Assembly (NCBI RefSeq): GCF_012277315.1
Contig: NZ_CP051157.1
Span: 558,001-622,000, forward strand
Length of the DNA: 64,000 nucleotides
Source of the DNA: Wolbachia endosymbiont of Ctenocephalides felis wCfeJ
GTDB taxonomy: Bacteria; Pseudomonadota; Alphaproteobacteria; Rickettsiales; Anaplasmataceae
Direction of reading: 5' to 3'
Made by a program: the position numbers and the translations under genes. Each line of letters opens with the position of its first letter. Position 1 is the stretch's first letter. Shown one piece after another: positions 41,933-50,658 of the stretch. The notes below the pieces were generated by a model, which saw only the letters and a program-made list of their open reading frames with translations, searched no databases and had not been told where the DNA came from.

Positions 41933-42118
41933 ATATACCTCCTCAGTATTTCCGCACTAAATACTACATTATATCTTAAAAATTATAGATGAAAATATTT
42001 AAACTTCTATATTTATTATAAGATGGAATTATAGAAATTGCAACCATTATTTACACGTTGTCAAAAACATATAGCACTTTCGCTACTTTTATTGTTCAAT
42101 TTACTTTAAAACTAAATT

Positions 42119-43549
42119 ATGTTCAAGTGGAATGCAAATAACATTATAGATGCCACTGGCGGAAGAGAAAAGAGTGTTTGTAATTGGGCATATAGCTCAA
42201 ATATTTCAACAGACACAAGAAACATAAAAAAAGGTGATGTATTTGTTGCCCTCAAGGGAAAAAATTTTGATGGACATAATTTTCTGCATGAAGCGTTTTT
42301 AAAAGGGGCAGCAGCCGCAGTAGTAAGCGAGGACAAACATAGGAATCTTCCCCTGATTGTTGTGCAAGATACTCTAAGAGCTTTGCACGATATGGCATCG
42401 TATTATATTAAAAATGTTCTTGTTAATGCCAAAGTTATTGCGGTTACAGGTAGTGTTGGAAAAACCACTACAAAGGATATGCTACACACTGTTTTATCGC
42501 AATATGGAGTATCTCATGTAAACGAAGGTAACTTGAACAATAATATAGGATTGCCCTTAACAGTTCTAAAAGCTCCAGAAAGCTGTCAATACTTAATTCT
42601 TGAAATGGGGATGAATAAAGCTGGTGAAATCAAAGAGTTATCAAAGATTAGTAGTCCTGATATTGCAGTTATTACCAACATAGAACTTGCACATGTTGAG
42701 AATTTTTCGTCGCTATCTGATGTTGCACAAGCAAAATTAGAAGTTCTATATAACATGAAAGATAATGGTACTTTAGTTTTGAACAGAGATAGTAAGTATT
42801 ATGGCTACCTCTCATCAAATGCCAATAAAGATGTAATAAGTTTTGGCAAAGACAAAAATGCTAAAGTTTGTTTACTAGACCTAACAATAAGTAATGAGTC
42901 TTCTGTCATCCCGGCATCACGCGCTGGAATGACAGAAGACCGAGTTGCTTATGGATTAGGTTTAAAAATTAGGTTGGGTAACAACCAAATCATAAACTGT
43001 AATTTACCTGTGCAGGGTGAACATTTTGCGTACTCTGTATTAGCTGTTGTAGCAGTTATGCAAAGTCTCGGACTTAATCTATCGAAATTGCCATTTGCAC
43101 TTGAAAGTTTTAATGTAACTAAAGGTAGAGGTAGTGTTCATAAGGCTAAATACAATGGAAAGTACGTATATTTGATTGATGATTCCTATAATGCTAGCCC
43201 GGCTTCAATGGAATCTGCAATAAGAACTTTAGGTACATATTCTACTCAGAGAAAAGTAGCATTGCTTGGTGATATGCTAGAGCTTGGTAATGAAAGCGTA
43301 ATATTTCATACGAAGTTGCTTAATTTTATCGTAGAACGTAATGTGAATAAAGTTTATACGGTTGGTAAATTTATGTTAGAGTTGCACAGGCTTTTACCAG
43401 GCAATATAAGAGGTACACATTTCAATGACACTAATCGATTGAAAAGTGATTTAGCTAATATTGTTCAGAATAATGATGTAATCTTAGTTAAAGGTTCGCG
43501 GAGAATGGGAATGGATCTTATAGTACAAGAATTCGTAATAGAATATTAA
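42119..43549 (+). CDS. murF: UDP-MurNAc-tripeptide--D-Ala-D-Ala ligase
   Basis: Adds D-Ala-D-Ala to the peptidoglycan precursor in the cytoplasm; Wolbachia keep lipid II synthesis. It has 476 residues. The N-terminal domain has STDTRNIKKGDVFVALKG. The ATP loop is AVTGSVGKTTTKDML. NNNIGLPLTVL and ILEMGMNKAGEI follow. The C-terminal domain has VYLIDDSYNASPASM and VLLGDMLELG-like VALLGDMLELG. Residues about 262-272 (SVIPASRAGMT) come from an in-frame palindromic repeat (42904-42936). Confidence 0.94.
   Translation: MFKWNANNIIDATGGREKSVCNWAYSSNISTDTRNIKKGDVFVALKGKNFDGHNFLHEAFLKGAAAAVVSEDKHRNLPLIVVQDTLRALHDMASYYIKNVLVNAKVIAVTGSVGKTTTKDMLHTVLSQYGVSHVNEGNLNNNIGLPLTVLKAPESCQYLILEMGMNKAGEIKELSKISSPDIAVITNIELAHVENFSSLSDVAQAKLEVLYNMKDNGTLVLNRDSKYYGYLSSNANKDVISFGKDKNAKVCLLDLTISNESSVIPASRAGMTEDRVAYGLGLKIRLGNNQIINCNLPVQGEHFAYSVLAVVAVMQSLGLNLSKLPFALESFNVTKGRGSVHKAKYNGKYVYLIDDSYNASPASMESAIRTLGTYSTQRKVALLGDMLELGNESVIFHTKLLNFIVERNVNKVYTVGKFMLELHRLLPGNIRGTHFNDTNRLKSDLANIVQNNDVILVKGSRRMGMDLIVQEFVIEY
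42904..42936. repeat. Palindromic element inserted in frame in murF
   Basis: CTGTCATCCCGGCATCACGC followed by GCTGGAATGACAG is a copy of the intergenic palindrome. It lies in the middle domain of MurF between LLDLTISNES and EDRVAYGLGLKIR and adds about 11 residues without a stop. Confidence 0.75.
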
Positions 43550-43597
43550 GTGAAACTGTTGTATTAATTTAAGGTTAAGTTATTAGAAGTTTTAGTC

Positions 43598-44548
43598 GTG
43601 ACAAAACGTATAGTTATTTTTGGTGGAACAGGGTTTATAGGAAGACACATTGTAAAGCACTTGGCAACAGCCGGTTATTCAATAAGAATATTTGCTCGTA
43701 ATCAGGAAAAAGCTGCTTACCTGAAGCTGTGTGGAAATTTAGGCCAAATATCAATACTTAAAGGCGATTTTTTTGATGAAAAATCAATTTTAGAAAGTAT
43801 GGAGGAATGTGATGTTGTCATAAACTTGGTAGGAATATTATATGAAACAAAAAAGCACGATTTCTACGCTGTTCATGTTGTAATAGCTGAAAGAATAGCG
43901 AGAGCTGCAAAAGTAAAAAATGTACCCATGATGATACATTTTTCTGCCATGGGAATAGAGAATGATAAGCTTTCAGAATATGCTAAAAGTAAATTAGAAA
44001 GTGAAAAAGCCGTAATTTCAGCATTTCCAGAGGCAATAATAATTAAGCCAAGTCTTGTATTTGGCAAAGAAGATACCTTCTTTAATAAGTTTTCAAGACT
44101 AGCGACTATTCTACCCTTTTTGCCGCTAATTGGTAGTGGAACAACCAAATTTCAACCGATATGTGTGACTGACTTAGCTGAAATGGTATATCGTGTTATC
44201 AGTCTTAGTAAGCAAGATAAAAAGATTTATAATATAGGCGGCCCAAAAGTCTACTCCTTTAAAAGCTTATTAAAGTTTGTTTTGAATGTCACTAACAGAA
44301 AGTGCTTGTTAGTCAACGTATCCTTTCCAATGGCGAAGTTAATAGCCTTTTTCCTAGAAAGAAAAATCATTTCTATGCTACTCAAGCCCATAACTGGGGA
44401 TACAAGCCCTATGCTCACTCGCGATCAAGTAAAAGTCATGATGAGTAGCTCAATCGAAAAGTCAACTGACCTTGAAACAGTAAAAATCCGCCCATTATCG
44501 ATTGAAAATGTAGTGCCAGAATACTTGAAGGTTTATAGAAAATATTGA
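43598..44548 (+). CDS. NDUFA9-like complex-I-associated NAD(P)-binding protein
   Basis: A 316-residue atypical short-chain dehydrogenase with a Rossmann fold. It begins RIVIFGGTGFIGRHIVKHLA (NAD(P)-binding glycines). INLVGILYE, MIHFSAMGIE and AKSKLESEKAV (YxxxK replaced by a YAKSK motif) follow. GSGTTKFQPICVTDLAE is typical of the NDUFA9 branch found in alphaproteobacteria and mitochondria, which helps stabilise complex I. It starts with GTG. The gene is complete. Confidence 0.85.
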   Translation: MTKRIVIFGGTGFIGRHIVKHLATAGYSIRIFARNQEKAAYLKLCGNLGQISILKGDFFDEKSILESMEECDVVINLVGILYETKKHDFYAVHVVIAERIARAAKVKNVPMMIHFSAMGIENDKLSEYAKSKLESEKAVISAFPEAIIIKPSLVFGKEDTFFNKFSRLATILPFLPLIGSGTTKFQPICVTDLAEMVYRVISLSKQDKKIYNIGGPKVYSFKSLLKFVLNVTNRKCLLVNVSFPMAKLIAFFLERKIISMLLKPITGDTSPMLTRDQVKVMMSSSIEKSTDLETVKIRPLSIENVVPEYLKVYRKY

Positions 44549-44556
44549 AGAAGGAG

Positions 44557-44630
44557 CGTGCCCGGTAGGATTCGAACCTACGACCCACAGCTTAGAAGGC
44601 TGTTGCTCTATCCAGCTGAGCTACGGGCAC
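44557..44630 (-). tRNA. tRNA-Arg (TCT)
   Basis: A 74-nt cloverleaf on the minus strand. The acceptor GTGCCCG pairs with CGGGCAC, the D arm begins GCTCAGCTGG, and the anticodon stem ACAGC/GCTGT encloses CTTCTAA, giving anticodon TCT. The T arm is TAGG-TTCGAAT-CCTA. The CCA end is not encoded. It reads AGA codons, which are frequent in this AT-rich genome. Confidence 0.96.
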
Positions 44631-44813
44631 ACAACATATATATAAGATGCTTCTTAGCGCTTATAAAGTCAAGGTATTTCGTGTAAATATGGTGTTTGAA
44701 TAAGTTACTGCAAGACCTAATTACTACAATGTTTTATATTGATTTTTTTGAGATTCATTGATCAAGTACTGGGGTGACAGAGTTTTAAAAATAAGTTATT
44801 TTTTTATTTTTTA

Positions 44814-45500
44814 ATGATCGGTATGGGTATCAAAATTGCACCTTCTATACTTTCAGCAAACTTTGCAAAATTAGGGGAAGAAGTAAAAAAAATTAGCAGT
44901 TTAGGCGTGGATTATATACACATAGACGTTATGGATGGAAATTTTGTCCCAAATATTACAATTGGTCCAGGCGTTATTTCTGCAATACGTGAATATACCC
45001 ATCTTCTTTTTGACGTGCACTTAATGATTCAATCTCCTGGCGATCATATTGAAAGCTTTATAAGTGCTGGTGCTGATATTATCACTATACATGCGGAAGC
45101 AGAGACACACCTTGCAGGGCTGGTAAGAAAGATAAAATCATATAAAAATGTAAACAATACAAAAAAAAAGATTCAAGTTGGAGTGTCAATTGTTCCTTCA
45201 ACTCCGCCTAATGTACTTGAGTACATAATACACGAGCTAGATATTGTGCTGATTATGACAGTCAACCCTGGGTTTGGAGGGCAGGAGTTTATTCACTCAC
45301 AGCTAGACAAAATATCTGCTGTGAAGAGAATGATAGGAGAGCGTGGTCTTAAAACACAAATTTCAGTAGATGGTGGAGTGAGTTTATTAAACGCAGCCGA
45401 TATAATAAAAGCCGGTGCAGATATCTTAGTTGCCGGATCAGCAATATTTAAAGCTGAAAATATGCAAAAGACTGTAAATGATCTTAAAAATTTATTGTAA
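44814..45500 (+). CDS. rpe: Ribulose-phosphate 3-epimerase
   Basis: Interconverts ribulose 5-phosphate and xylulose 5-phosphate. It has 228 residues, a TIM barrel. IAPSILSANFAKLG, HIDVMDGNFVPNITIGP, FDVHLMI, MTVNPGFGGQEFI and the phosphate site SVDGGV..AGADILVAGSAIFK are all present. The ATG at 44814 and the ATG at 44823 are both plausible starts; no Shine-Dalgarno decides between them. Confidence 0.94.
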   Translation: MIGMGIKIAPSILSANFAKLGEEVKKISSLGVDYIHIDVMDGNFVPNITIGPGVISAIREYTHLLFDVHLMIQSPGDHIESFISAGADIITIHAEAETHLAGLVRKIKSYKNVNNTKKKIQVGVSIVPSTPPNVLEYIIHELDIVLIMTVNPGFGGQEFIHSQLDKISAVKRMIGERGLKTQISVDGGVSLLNAADIIKAGADILVAGSAIFKAENMQKTVNDLKNLL

Positions 45501-45938
45501 TGCTCCCTACAACTATCCAGATTAGCTTTGTTGATGAAAGGTTAGCTATAGCTAGGCAGCTTATTGAAAATCTTATTTTTTTACAGTCAGTCTGATTAAA
45601 TTTAAAACTTGTTGTTTATATTAATAAATTTAACTCTATTCAAAGTGGCTAAAGCTTAAAATTTTTAAATTTTAGCTGGGTTAGTGAATAATAGTGAAAT
45701 TTCTTTTGTTCACATTCAAGCACTGTTCTTATTGCAAATGCTATGATGATAAATTGCTGATATTCGCTACTTTTTGCCTTAAAATTTACCACGGCTAGCA
45801 ATGCAATAAAGCCATTTCAGATATAAGCTGACGTCTTTTTACAATCTTCTATGTATGACTTCTTAAACCATTCCCCTGAACAGATACTGACATTTTTTCT
45901 TAAGTTGAAGCAATTGCCTGAATAGTTACACTTGCAAA
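45501..45938. other. Spacer between rpe and fmt
   Basis: A 438-bp AT-rich spacer between convergent genes. A terminator-like hairpin lies near 45652-45676 (AGCTTAAAATTT answered by AAATTTTAGCT). A MITE-type terminus, CCTGAACAGATAC, ends at 45888 without a partner, and TTCTTAAGTTGAAGCAATTG follows as in the element at 53457-53611. No gene is seen. Confidence 0.5.
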
Positions 45939-46847
45939 TTATTCTATAAACTTTTTTACCATACTTGGTTTCAAGCCGCGAACGAAATCTGCAACGCTGC
46001 AAGGATTTCTTCCTTCCATCTGTACAACTTTAGGAATTAAAGTGCCACTTTCCAAACTTATGTGCATATTATCATTAATGATATTACCTTGACCTGAGGT
46101 TGAAGAAACGCTCGCTTCAAAATCAGCATCTAGTATCTTAAGGCGTTTATTTTCTATCTTAACAAATGCTTTGGGGTAAAATGCTTTGACCTTTCTATAA
46201 GCAATTTCACAAACATCACTCGCATAGATTTTATAGTCTTCGACTTTATCGGCATAGCATGCATTACCATCATTCTGCTCTATAGGAGCCTGTTTATCAA
46301 TTTTATTTAACACTTCCATCAGCAAATCACCACCTAGCTTAGACAATTTATCGTGCAACGTTTTATAATTGTCATTCTTTCCAATCAGAAATTTTCTCTG
46401 TTTTAAAATAGGACCAGAATCTAAACCTTCATCTAGCTGTATAATACTCACCCCAGTCTCCTGGTCTCCCGCTAAAATTGCCTGCTGTATAGGAGCTGCA
46501 CCACGCCATCTAGGCAGAAGTGAAGGATGAATATTAATACAGCCATACTTTGGAATATTTAAAACCTCTTTTGGAAGTATCAATCCATATGCAGCAACAA
46601 CTGCAATATCCGGCTTGAAATTTCTAAACTTTTTTTGCTCCGCTGAAGATTTCATAGAAGCCGGAGTACATACCTCTATGCTGTTTTCTTCAGCAATAGC
46701 ATGTATTGGAGATTTCGTCAGCTTCTGTCCACGCCCTGAAGGCTTTGGAGCCTTGGTATATACTGCTATTACCTCATTTCCTGATTTTAATAACAAGTTT
46801 AGCGTACTAACAGCAAATTCCGGCGAACCCATGAAAATAACTCTCAT
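45939..46847 (-). CDS. fmt: Methionyl-tRNA formyltransferase
   Basis: Formylates initiator Met-tRNA. It has 302 residues. The N-terminal [18 protein letters not shown] and the hinge [13 protein letters not shown] are diagnostic. The catalytic segment is [20 protein letters not shown] (Asn and His), with Asp in [12 protein letters not shown]. It is downstream of rplT by 18 bp on the same strand. def is not adjacent. Confidence 0.95.
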   Translation of the reverse strand: MRVIFMGSPEFAVSTLNLLLKSGNEVIAVYTKAPKPSGRGQKLTKSPIHAIAEENSIEVCTPASMKSSAEQKKFRNFKPDIAVVAAYGLILPKEVLNIPKYGCINIHPSLLPRWRGAAPIQQAILAGDQETGVSIIQLDEGLDSGPILKQRKFLIGKNDNYKTLHDKLSKLGGDLLMEVLNKIDKQAPIEQNDGNACYADKVEDYKIYASDVCEIAYRKVKAFYPKAFVKIENKRLKILDADFEASVSSTSGQGNIINDNMHISLESGTLIPKVVQMEGRNPCSVADFVRGLKPSMVKKFIE

Positions 46848-46865
46848 GCTGCTCTGCTTAAAAAA

Positions 46866-47231
46866 TCAAGAATTCTCTGCTAATTTGCTACTTACAGTTT
46901 CCGCTAGTTTTGCAAAATCATCTTTATAATTGACAGCCATTTCAGCAAGAACCTTTCTATTTAAGTTAATTCCAGCAAGCATCAGACCATGTATAAACCT
47001 ACCATAAGTAAGCCCATGTTCCCTTGCTGCTGCATTAATACGTATTATCCACAGGCTACGAAAATCGCGTTTGCGATTTCTTCTGTCCCTGTAAGCATAT
47101 TGTAATGCTTTTTCGACTCGCTGTAATGCAATCCTATAACAATTTTTTGCACGCCCTCTGTACCCTTTTGCCAAATTTAATATCTTTTTATGACGAGCGT
47201 GAGTAGTGACTCCACGTTTTACTCGAGCCAT
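46866..47231 (-). CDS. rplT: 50S ribosomal protein L20
   Basis: A 121-residue L20, normal length. It starts [17 protein letters not shown] with [13 protein letters not shown], and [18 protein letters not shown] is the globular signature. It binds 23S rRNA early in assembly. rpmI lies 20 bp upstream. infC, often before rpmI, is not here. Confidence 0.96.
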   Translation of the reverse strand: MARVKRGVTTHARHKKILNLAKGYRGRAKNCYRIALQRVEKALQYAYRDRRNRKRDFRSLWIIRINAAAREHGLTYGRFIHGLMLAGINLNRKVLAEMAVNYKDDFAKLAETVSSKLAENS

Positions 47232-47251
47232 TCTATTTTACCTCCATTTTG

Positions 47252-47458
47252 TTAAATACCATAAGGCATATAAAGCTTAACTATACGCGAATCAGATTTA
47301 CCAAGAATAGTCGTACCGCGTTGATTACGAATGTTAGATTTACTTCTCTTTACCATGCCATGCCTTTTACCTGATTGAGTAGAAATAACTTTACCTTTAG
47401 CTGTAAGACTAAAGCGTTTTTTAACGGAAGACTTAGTTTTCAATTTCATTTTCTTCAT
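47252..47458 (-). CDS. rpmI: 50S ribosomal protein L35
   Basis: A 68-residue L35. The start is set at the ATG at 47458 ([16 protein letters not shown]), since the upstream seven residues of the open frame are not family-like. Conserved [18 protein letters not shown] is present. It forms an operon with rplT and fmt. Confidence 0.95.
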   Translation of the reverse strand: MKKMKLKTKSSVKKRFSLTAKGKVISTQSGKRHGMVKRSKSNIRNQRGTTILGKSDSRIVKLYMPYGI

Positions 47459-47601
47459 GATCTTAAATAAATTTAACAAGCTTTATTATTGAACTTTTTA
47501 ACAGTAATTAATTAGTAGTATAAGCAATTTTACTGAAGAATCAAATGGTATGCAACCTAAAGTTGCAATTACGACCATAACATACAACCTAAAGTTATGT
47601 C

Positions 47602-48045
47602 TCAAAGAAATTTAAATGTAATTACACCCAATATATGCGTTACACCGTCTTTATTTCCAAGCGGCAACAGTACTTGCCTCATTTTAATACTTTCACTTTC
47701 TTCCTCTTCATTGATTGGGCGCTGGCTATCTACTATAGTATCAAATTTATCAATGACTGCATCTACTTTATATAGCCGCAAGAACGGTGCATCAATTGCA
47801 TATTTACTATCAATACATATGTTTTTTTCAAAACCATAGAACTCAATAGCCTTTTCTCCTGCATTTTCACAAATATAACCCCGATCGTTCACTTCAACAA
47901 TAAAACAATGCTGCCATGACTCCATTATTTCAGCAGTATCTATCTCATGCCTTTCTGGCCAGTCTCTGTCTGGTCCTTTTATCTCACTCCAGTGTTGAGT
48001 CACTATATTTGCTACCCTTCTTTCTTTGCCTGCATAAATTTCCAT
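47602..48045 (-). CDS. PAS_5-like sensory domain protein
   Basis: A 147-residue protein from the ATG at 48045; the frame extends to a TTG at 48063. It resembles the alphaproteobacterial PAS_5 family: ESWQHCFIVEVNDRGYICEN, GEKAIEFYGFEKN and the closing VLLPLGNKDGVTHILGVITF. Members are stand-alone and little studied; a small ligand or envelope-signal role is only suggested. No output domain is attached. The call rests on pattern recognition. Confidence 0.65.
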   Translation of the reverse strand: MEIYAGKERRVANIVTQHWSEIKGPDRDWPERHEIDTAEIMESWQHCFIVEVNDRGYICENAGEKAIEFYGFEKNICIDSKYAIDAPFLRLYKVDAVIDKFDTIVDSQRPINEEEESESIKMRQVLLPLGNKDGVTHILGVITFKFL

Positions 48046-48255
48046 TCCAACATCCACATACAAAATACAGATATAAGCCGAATTTACTGCTAATGTATTG
48101 ATTTTTTCTTAACCGCAAGGGACTTATTAGTCGCATTCTCATGCTATTATATGACTCTATAATGGTGCTTCTTTACTATTCCTTAATATAAGTTCACACT
48201 TTTGTGACTAGCTTTCCAGCTATATATGCACAATTTACATATATTTATGCTGCAC

Positions 48256-48591
48256 TTATGATTGTCTATTACTTTCTTCGCTATCTATTTTGCTAATTAA
48301 ATAGTCCCGTAGGTCAGTAAGTTCCTTCAATAGATTGCTAAAATTACAGTTGCTTTTAGTGTTACTATCAAACTCTTTTTGTACTCCCTTTATTGTGTAT
48401 CCTTTATCATATAGCATGTACTTTATTTTCTTTATGGCCTCTATACATTTATAATCATATAATCTTCGTCCTTTACGTTTTATGGGTTCTATTTGACGAA
48501 ATTGATTCTCCCAGAATCTTAAAACATGCTGTTCAACATGTAGCTTTTCAGCAACTTCTCCGATTGTGTAGAGTAATTTTTCCTTATTCAT
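48256..48591 (-). CDS. MerR-family transcriptional regulator
   Basis: A 111-residue protein. The N-terminal winged helix-turn-helix is TIGEVAEKLHVEQHVLRFWE followed by NQFRQIEPIKRKGRRLYDYK, the sub-type with FWE seen next to ihfA in alphaproteobacteria. The C-terminal part is a short coiled-coil helix without Cys ligands, so no metal response is implied. It overlaps ihfA by 8 bp. Confidence 0.9.
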   Translation of the reverse strand: MNKEKLLYTIGEVAEKLHVEQHVLRFWENQFRQIEPIKRKGRRLYDYKCIEAIKKIKYMLYDKGYTIKGVQKEFDSNTKSNCNFSNLLKELTDLRDYLISKIDSEESNRQS

Positions 48592-48889
48592 TAATTAATT
48601 TTTTTATCACTTTTGAAGGCCTGAAAGAAACTATATTTCTTGCCTGAATCATTACTTTTTGTGGTGTCTTTGGTATATTCCCTGGCCTTTCCTTCTTTTT
48701 TTTAACCAGAAACGTTCCGAATGATGCTATCTTTACTATTCCATCTTTTACCAAGCCTATCTTTATCTCATCCAATATATCGTCTATTATTGCAGAAGAG
48801 TCTTCCTTGGACAATCCGATTTCTTGGTTTATACCTTCAGCTATTATTGCCTTAGTTACTGTTGTATCTTTTGTTATAACGTAATCCAT
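48584..48889 (-). CDS. ihfA: Integration host factor alpha subunit
   Basis: DNA-bending protein of the HU/IHF family. It has 101 residues. The dimer core is IIDDILDEIKIGLVKDGIVK with IASFGTFLVKKKKERPG. The arm carries NIPKTPQKVMIQARNIVSFR, with the intercalating Pro just before the QKV run. It pairs with a MerR gene as in other alphaproteobacteria, but plsX-fabH, usually just upstream, are 24 kb away. Confidence 0.92.
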   Translation of the reverse strand: MDYVITKDTTVTKAIIAEGINQEIGLSKEDSSAIIDDILDEIKIGLVKDGIVKIASFGTFLVKKKKERPGNIPKTPQKVMIQARNIVSFRPSKVIKKLINE

Positions 48890-48950
48890 AATTTGGTAAG
48901 TATTACAATATGTGAATATAATATAACAATCGACTCAAAATTCAGCTACT

Positions 48951-50171
48951 TTATTTTTTATTATATGTCTCTTTTGTAGCATAATTTAAAATACTAGCAA
49001 TTATCAACATTGCAAATATTGAAAAAAGTGCTACGTAATGATCTGTAAAAAGTGCTAAAGTTGACGTTATAATTCCGCTCATGATAAACATAAACCCATT
49101 GATAATGGACGATGATGTGCTGATGTATCTCTGTTTCACAATTTCGCTACCAACAGTAAAATTAAGCATATGCCCTCCCGCAAAAAATCCGAACATTAAC
49201 ATACAAAAGTATATGATATAAACTGTTAAGTTACTGCATAACAAAATAATAATTGAAGCACTTTGCAATAGAGCAAAAGCAGAAACTACATGCTTTCTAT
49301 TTTTAAGTAAATTTGAGATTTGATTTGCAGTAGGAGCACCAATTGCAAGACCAAGCCATAATACTGCAGTTGCTATACCTGATTCCATTGCGTTGAGTCC
49401 TAAGTTGCTCAGTAACCTTGGAGCCCATAAGGTGTTAAGTGCCAAAAATGTTCCAAAAGTAATAGCACCCACTATTGAAGTTATCCAGATATCTTTTAAT
49501 CTTAGCACCATCAGTACAGAGCGTATTACTGTTTTTATGGAGCCTTTAATTGTGTGTTTTTCTGAGCTGTTTTTCAAAAGCTTATCTGGATAAAAAAGCG
49601 TAAGTGTAAACGTCAACACACCAAATATTATTATGTATACAATCAGATCCTTCCAATATGCACCCCCTACAAGCAAGCTAGAAAATAGCATTTGAATTCC
49701 TAGTGCAGAAAGACTTGAAATTGTCTGCACTAGTGAAAACATTAGCCCAAATTGGGCAATGGGGAAACAGATACTACTTATATGAGCAGCTCCGACAAAA
49801 CCAAACGATGCTCCAATTGCAATTAACAATTGAGATAAAATCAAATAGGCAAAATTGTTACCATTAATAAGGATAAAAAATCCAAAGATCATAGCTGACA
49901 ATGAGAAAAAATAAATTTTTTTATTCGAAAAAGCATTAAATATTGCTCCACTGAAAAATTGTAGGATGGCGAAAGTCCAATTATACGCTGAATTAGCCAA
50001 TGCAATCTGTGCAATTGTAAGCTTCAATTCTTTTTCGAGATGTACGCTGATAAAAGTGTAGACTATCTGCATGTTGCTGAATATAACAACTAAGTTACTA
50101 ATCAGCCAAGTGCACCAAGCTTTAGCTCTGTTTTCCATAAGATTTATTTTTATAAGCAATCTATTAATCAC
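48951..50171 (-). CDS. MFS transporter
   Basis: A 406-residue integral membrane protein with about 12 hydrophobic segments (for example VIFSNMQIVYTFISV, IYFFSLSAMIFGFFILI, IYFCMLMFGFFAGGHML). It has the major facilitator layout of two six-helix halves split by the basic loop KNSSEKHTIKGSIK. The substrate cannot be told. The start may be the GTG at 50171 or the ATG at 50138 (MENRAKAWCTW); neither has a good ribosome site. Confidence 0.85.
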   Translation of the reverse strand: MINRLLIKINLMENRAKAWCTWLISNLVVIFSNMQIVYTFISVHLEKELKLTIAQIALANSAYNWTFAILQFFSGAIFNAFSNKKIYFFSLSAMIFGFFILINGNNFAYLILSQLLIAIGASFGFVGAAHISSICFPIAQFGLMFSLVQTISSLSALGIQMLFSSLLVGGAYWKDLIVYIIIFGVLTFTLTLFYPDKLLKNSSEKHTIKGSIKTVIRSVLMVLRLKDIWITSIVGAITFGTFLALNTLWAPRLLSNLGLNAMESGIATAVLWLGLAIGAPTANQISNLLKNRKHVVSAFALLQSASIIILLCSNLTVYIIYFCMLMFGFFAGGHMLNFTVGSEIVKQRYISTSSSIINGFMFIMSGIITSTLALFTDHYVALFSIFAMLIIASILNYATKETYNKK

Positions 50172-50658
50172 TTAACATCAAGTCTCTTTTGAGGCTATCG
50201 TTTCCTGGTTACTATTAAGGTAATTGCAATTATAGTATTATTGTAGAAACTATGGAAACTAAAGATTTGCTGCAACAAGTTTATTGTAAAATTAAGTAAT
50301 TTAAATTAGACATACTCCATTATTCAATTGCAATTACAGTATGTCTAATAGTTTTTGGGTTAGGATCATAATACTTCAAAAGCTTTGCTATGTTACTTTT
50401 GCGATTTTGTATTGCTCCGCGCTGTTGTTCTGACGTACCCATGTAACCATAACTCCCCCTATGATAGTATTTTTTCATATTTTATCATCATCACACTTGT
50501 GGACCATATGTAACCACTCCATTTAGATTTTCTCTCTCTAATTTTACTTCCTACAACCTTTTTACTGTGCAACAAAGCTGGGTTATAAAATTGTGGTAAA
50601 ATTTGACACTAATCGCCAATAGTTAGAATATTATAGAGTAAGGATTACTTGAGAAAGA
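50172..50658. other. Spacer between MFS gene and mnmG
   Basis: A 487-bp spacer between divergent genes. It holds a candidate small gene on the minus strand (50320-50478) and an inverted repeat, ATTAGACATACT at 50306-50317 and AGTATGTCTAAT at 50339-50350. Nothing else is recognised. Confidence 0.5.
50320..50478 (-). CDS. Candidate small protein, 52 residues
   Basis: The frame starts at an ATG at 50478 and reads MKKYYHRGSYGYMGTSEQQR, GAIQNRKSNIAKLLKYYDP, NPKTIRHTVIAIE, then a TAA. GGGGGAG lies 10-4 bp before a second in-frame ATG (50442, MGTSEQQ), giving a product of 40 residues. The composition is protein-like and basic. The 3' part overlaps the inverted repeat near 50306-50350. The family is unknown; the frame may be a remnant. 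Confidence 0.42.
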   Translation of the reverse strand: MKKYYHRGSYGYMGTSEQQRGAIQNRKSNIAKLLKYYDPNPKTIRHTVIAIE

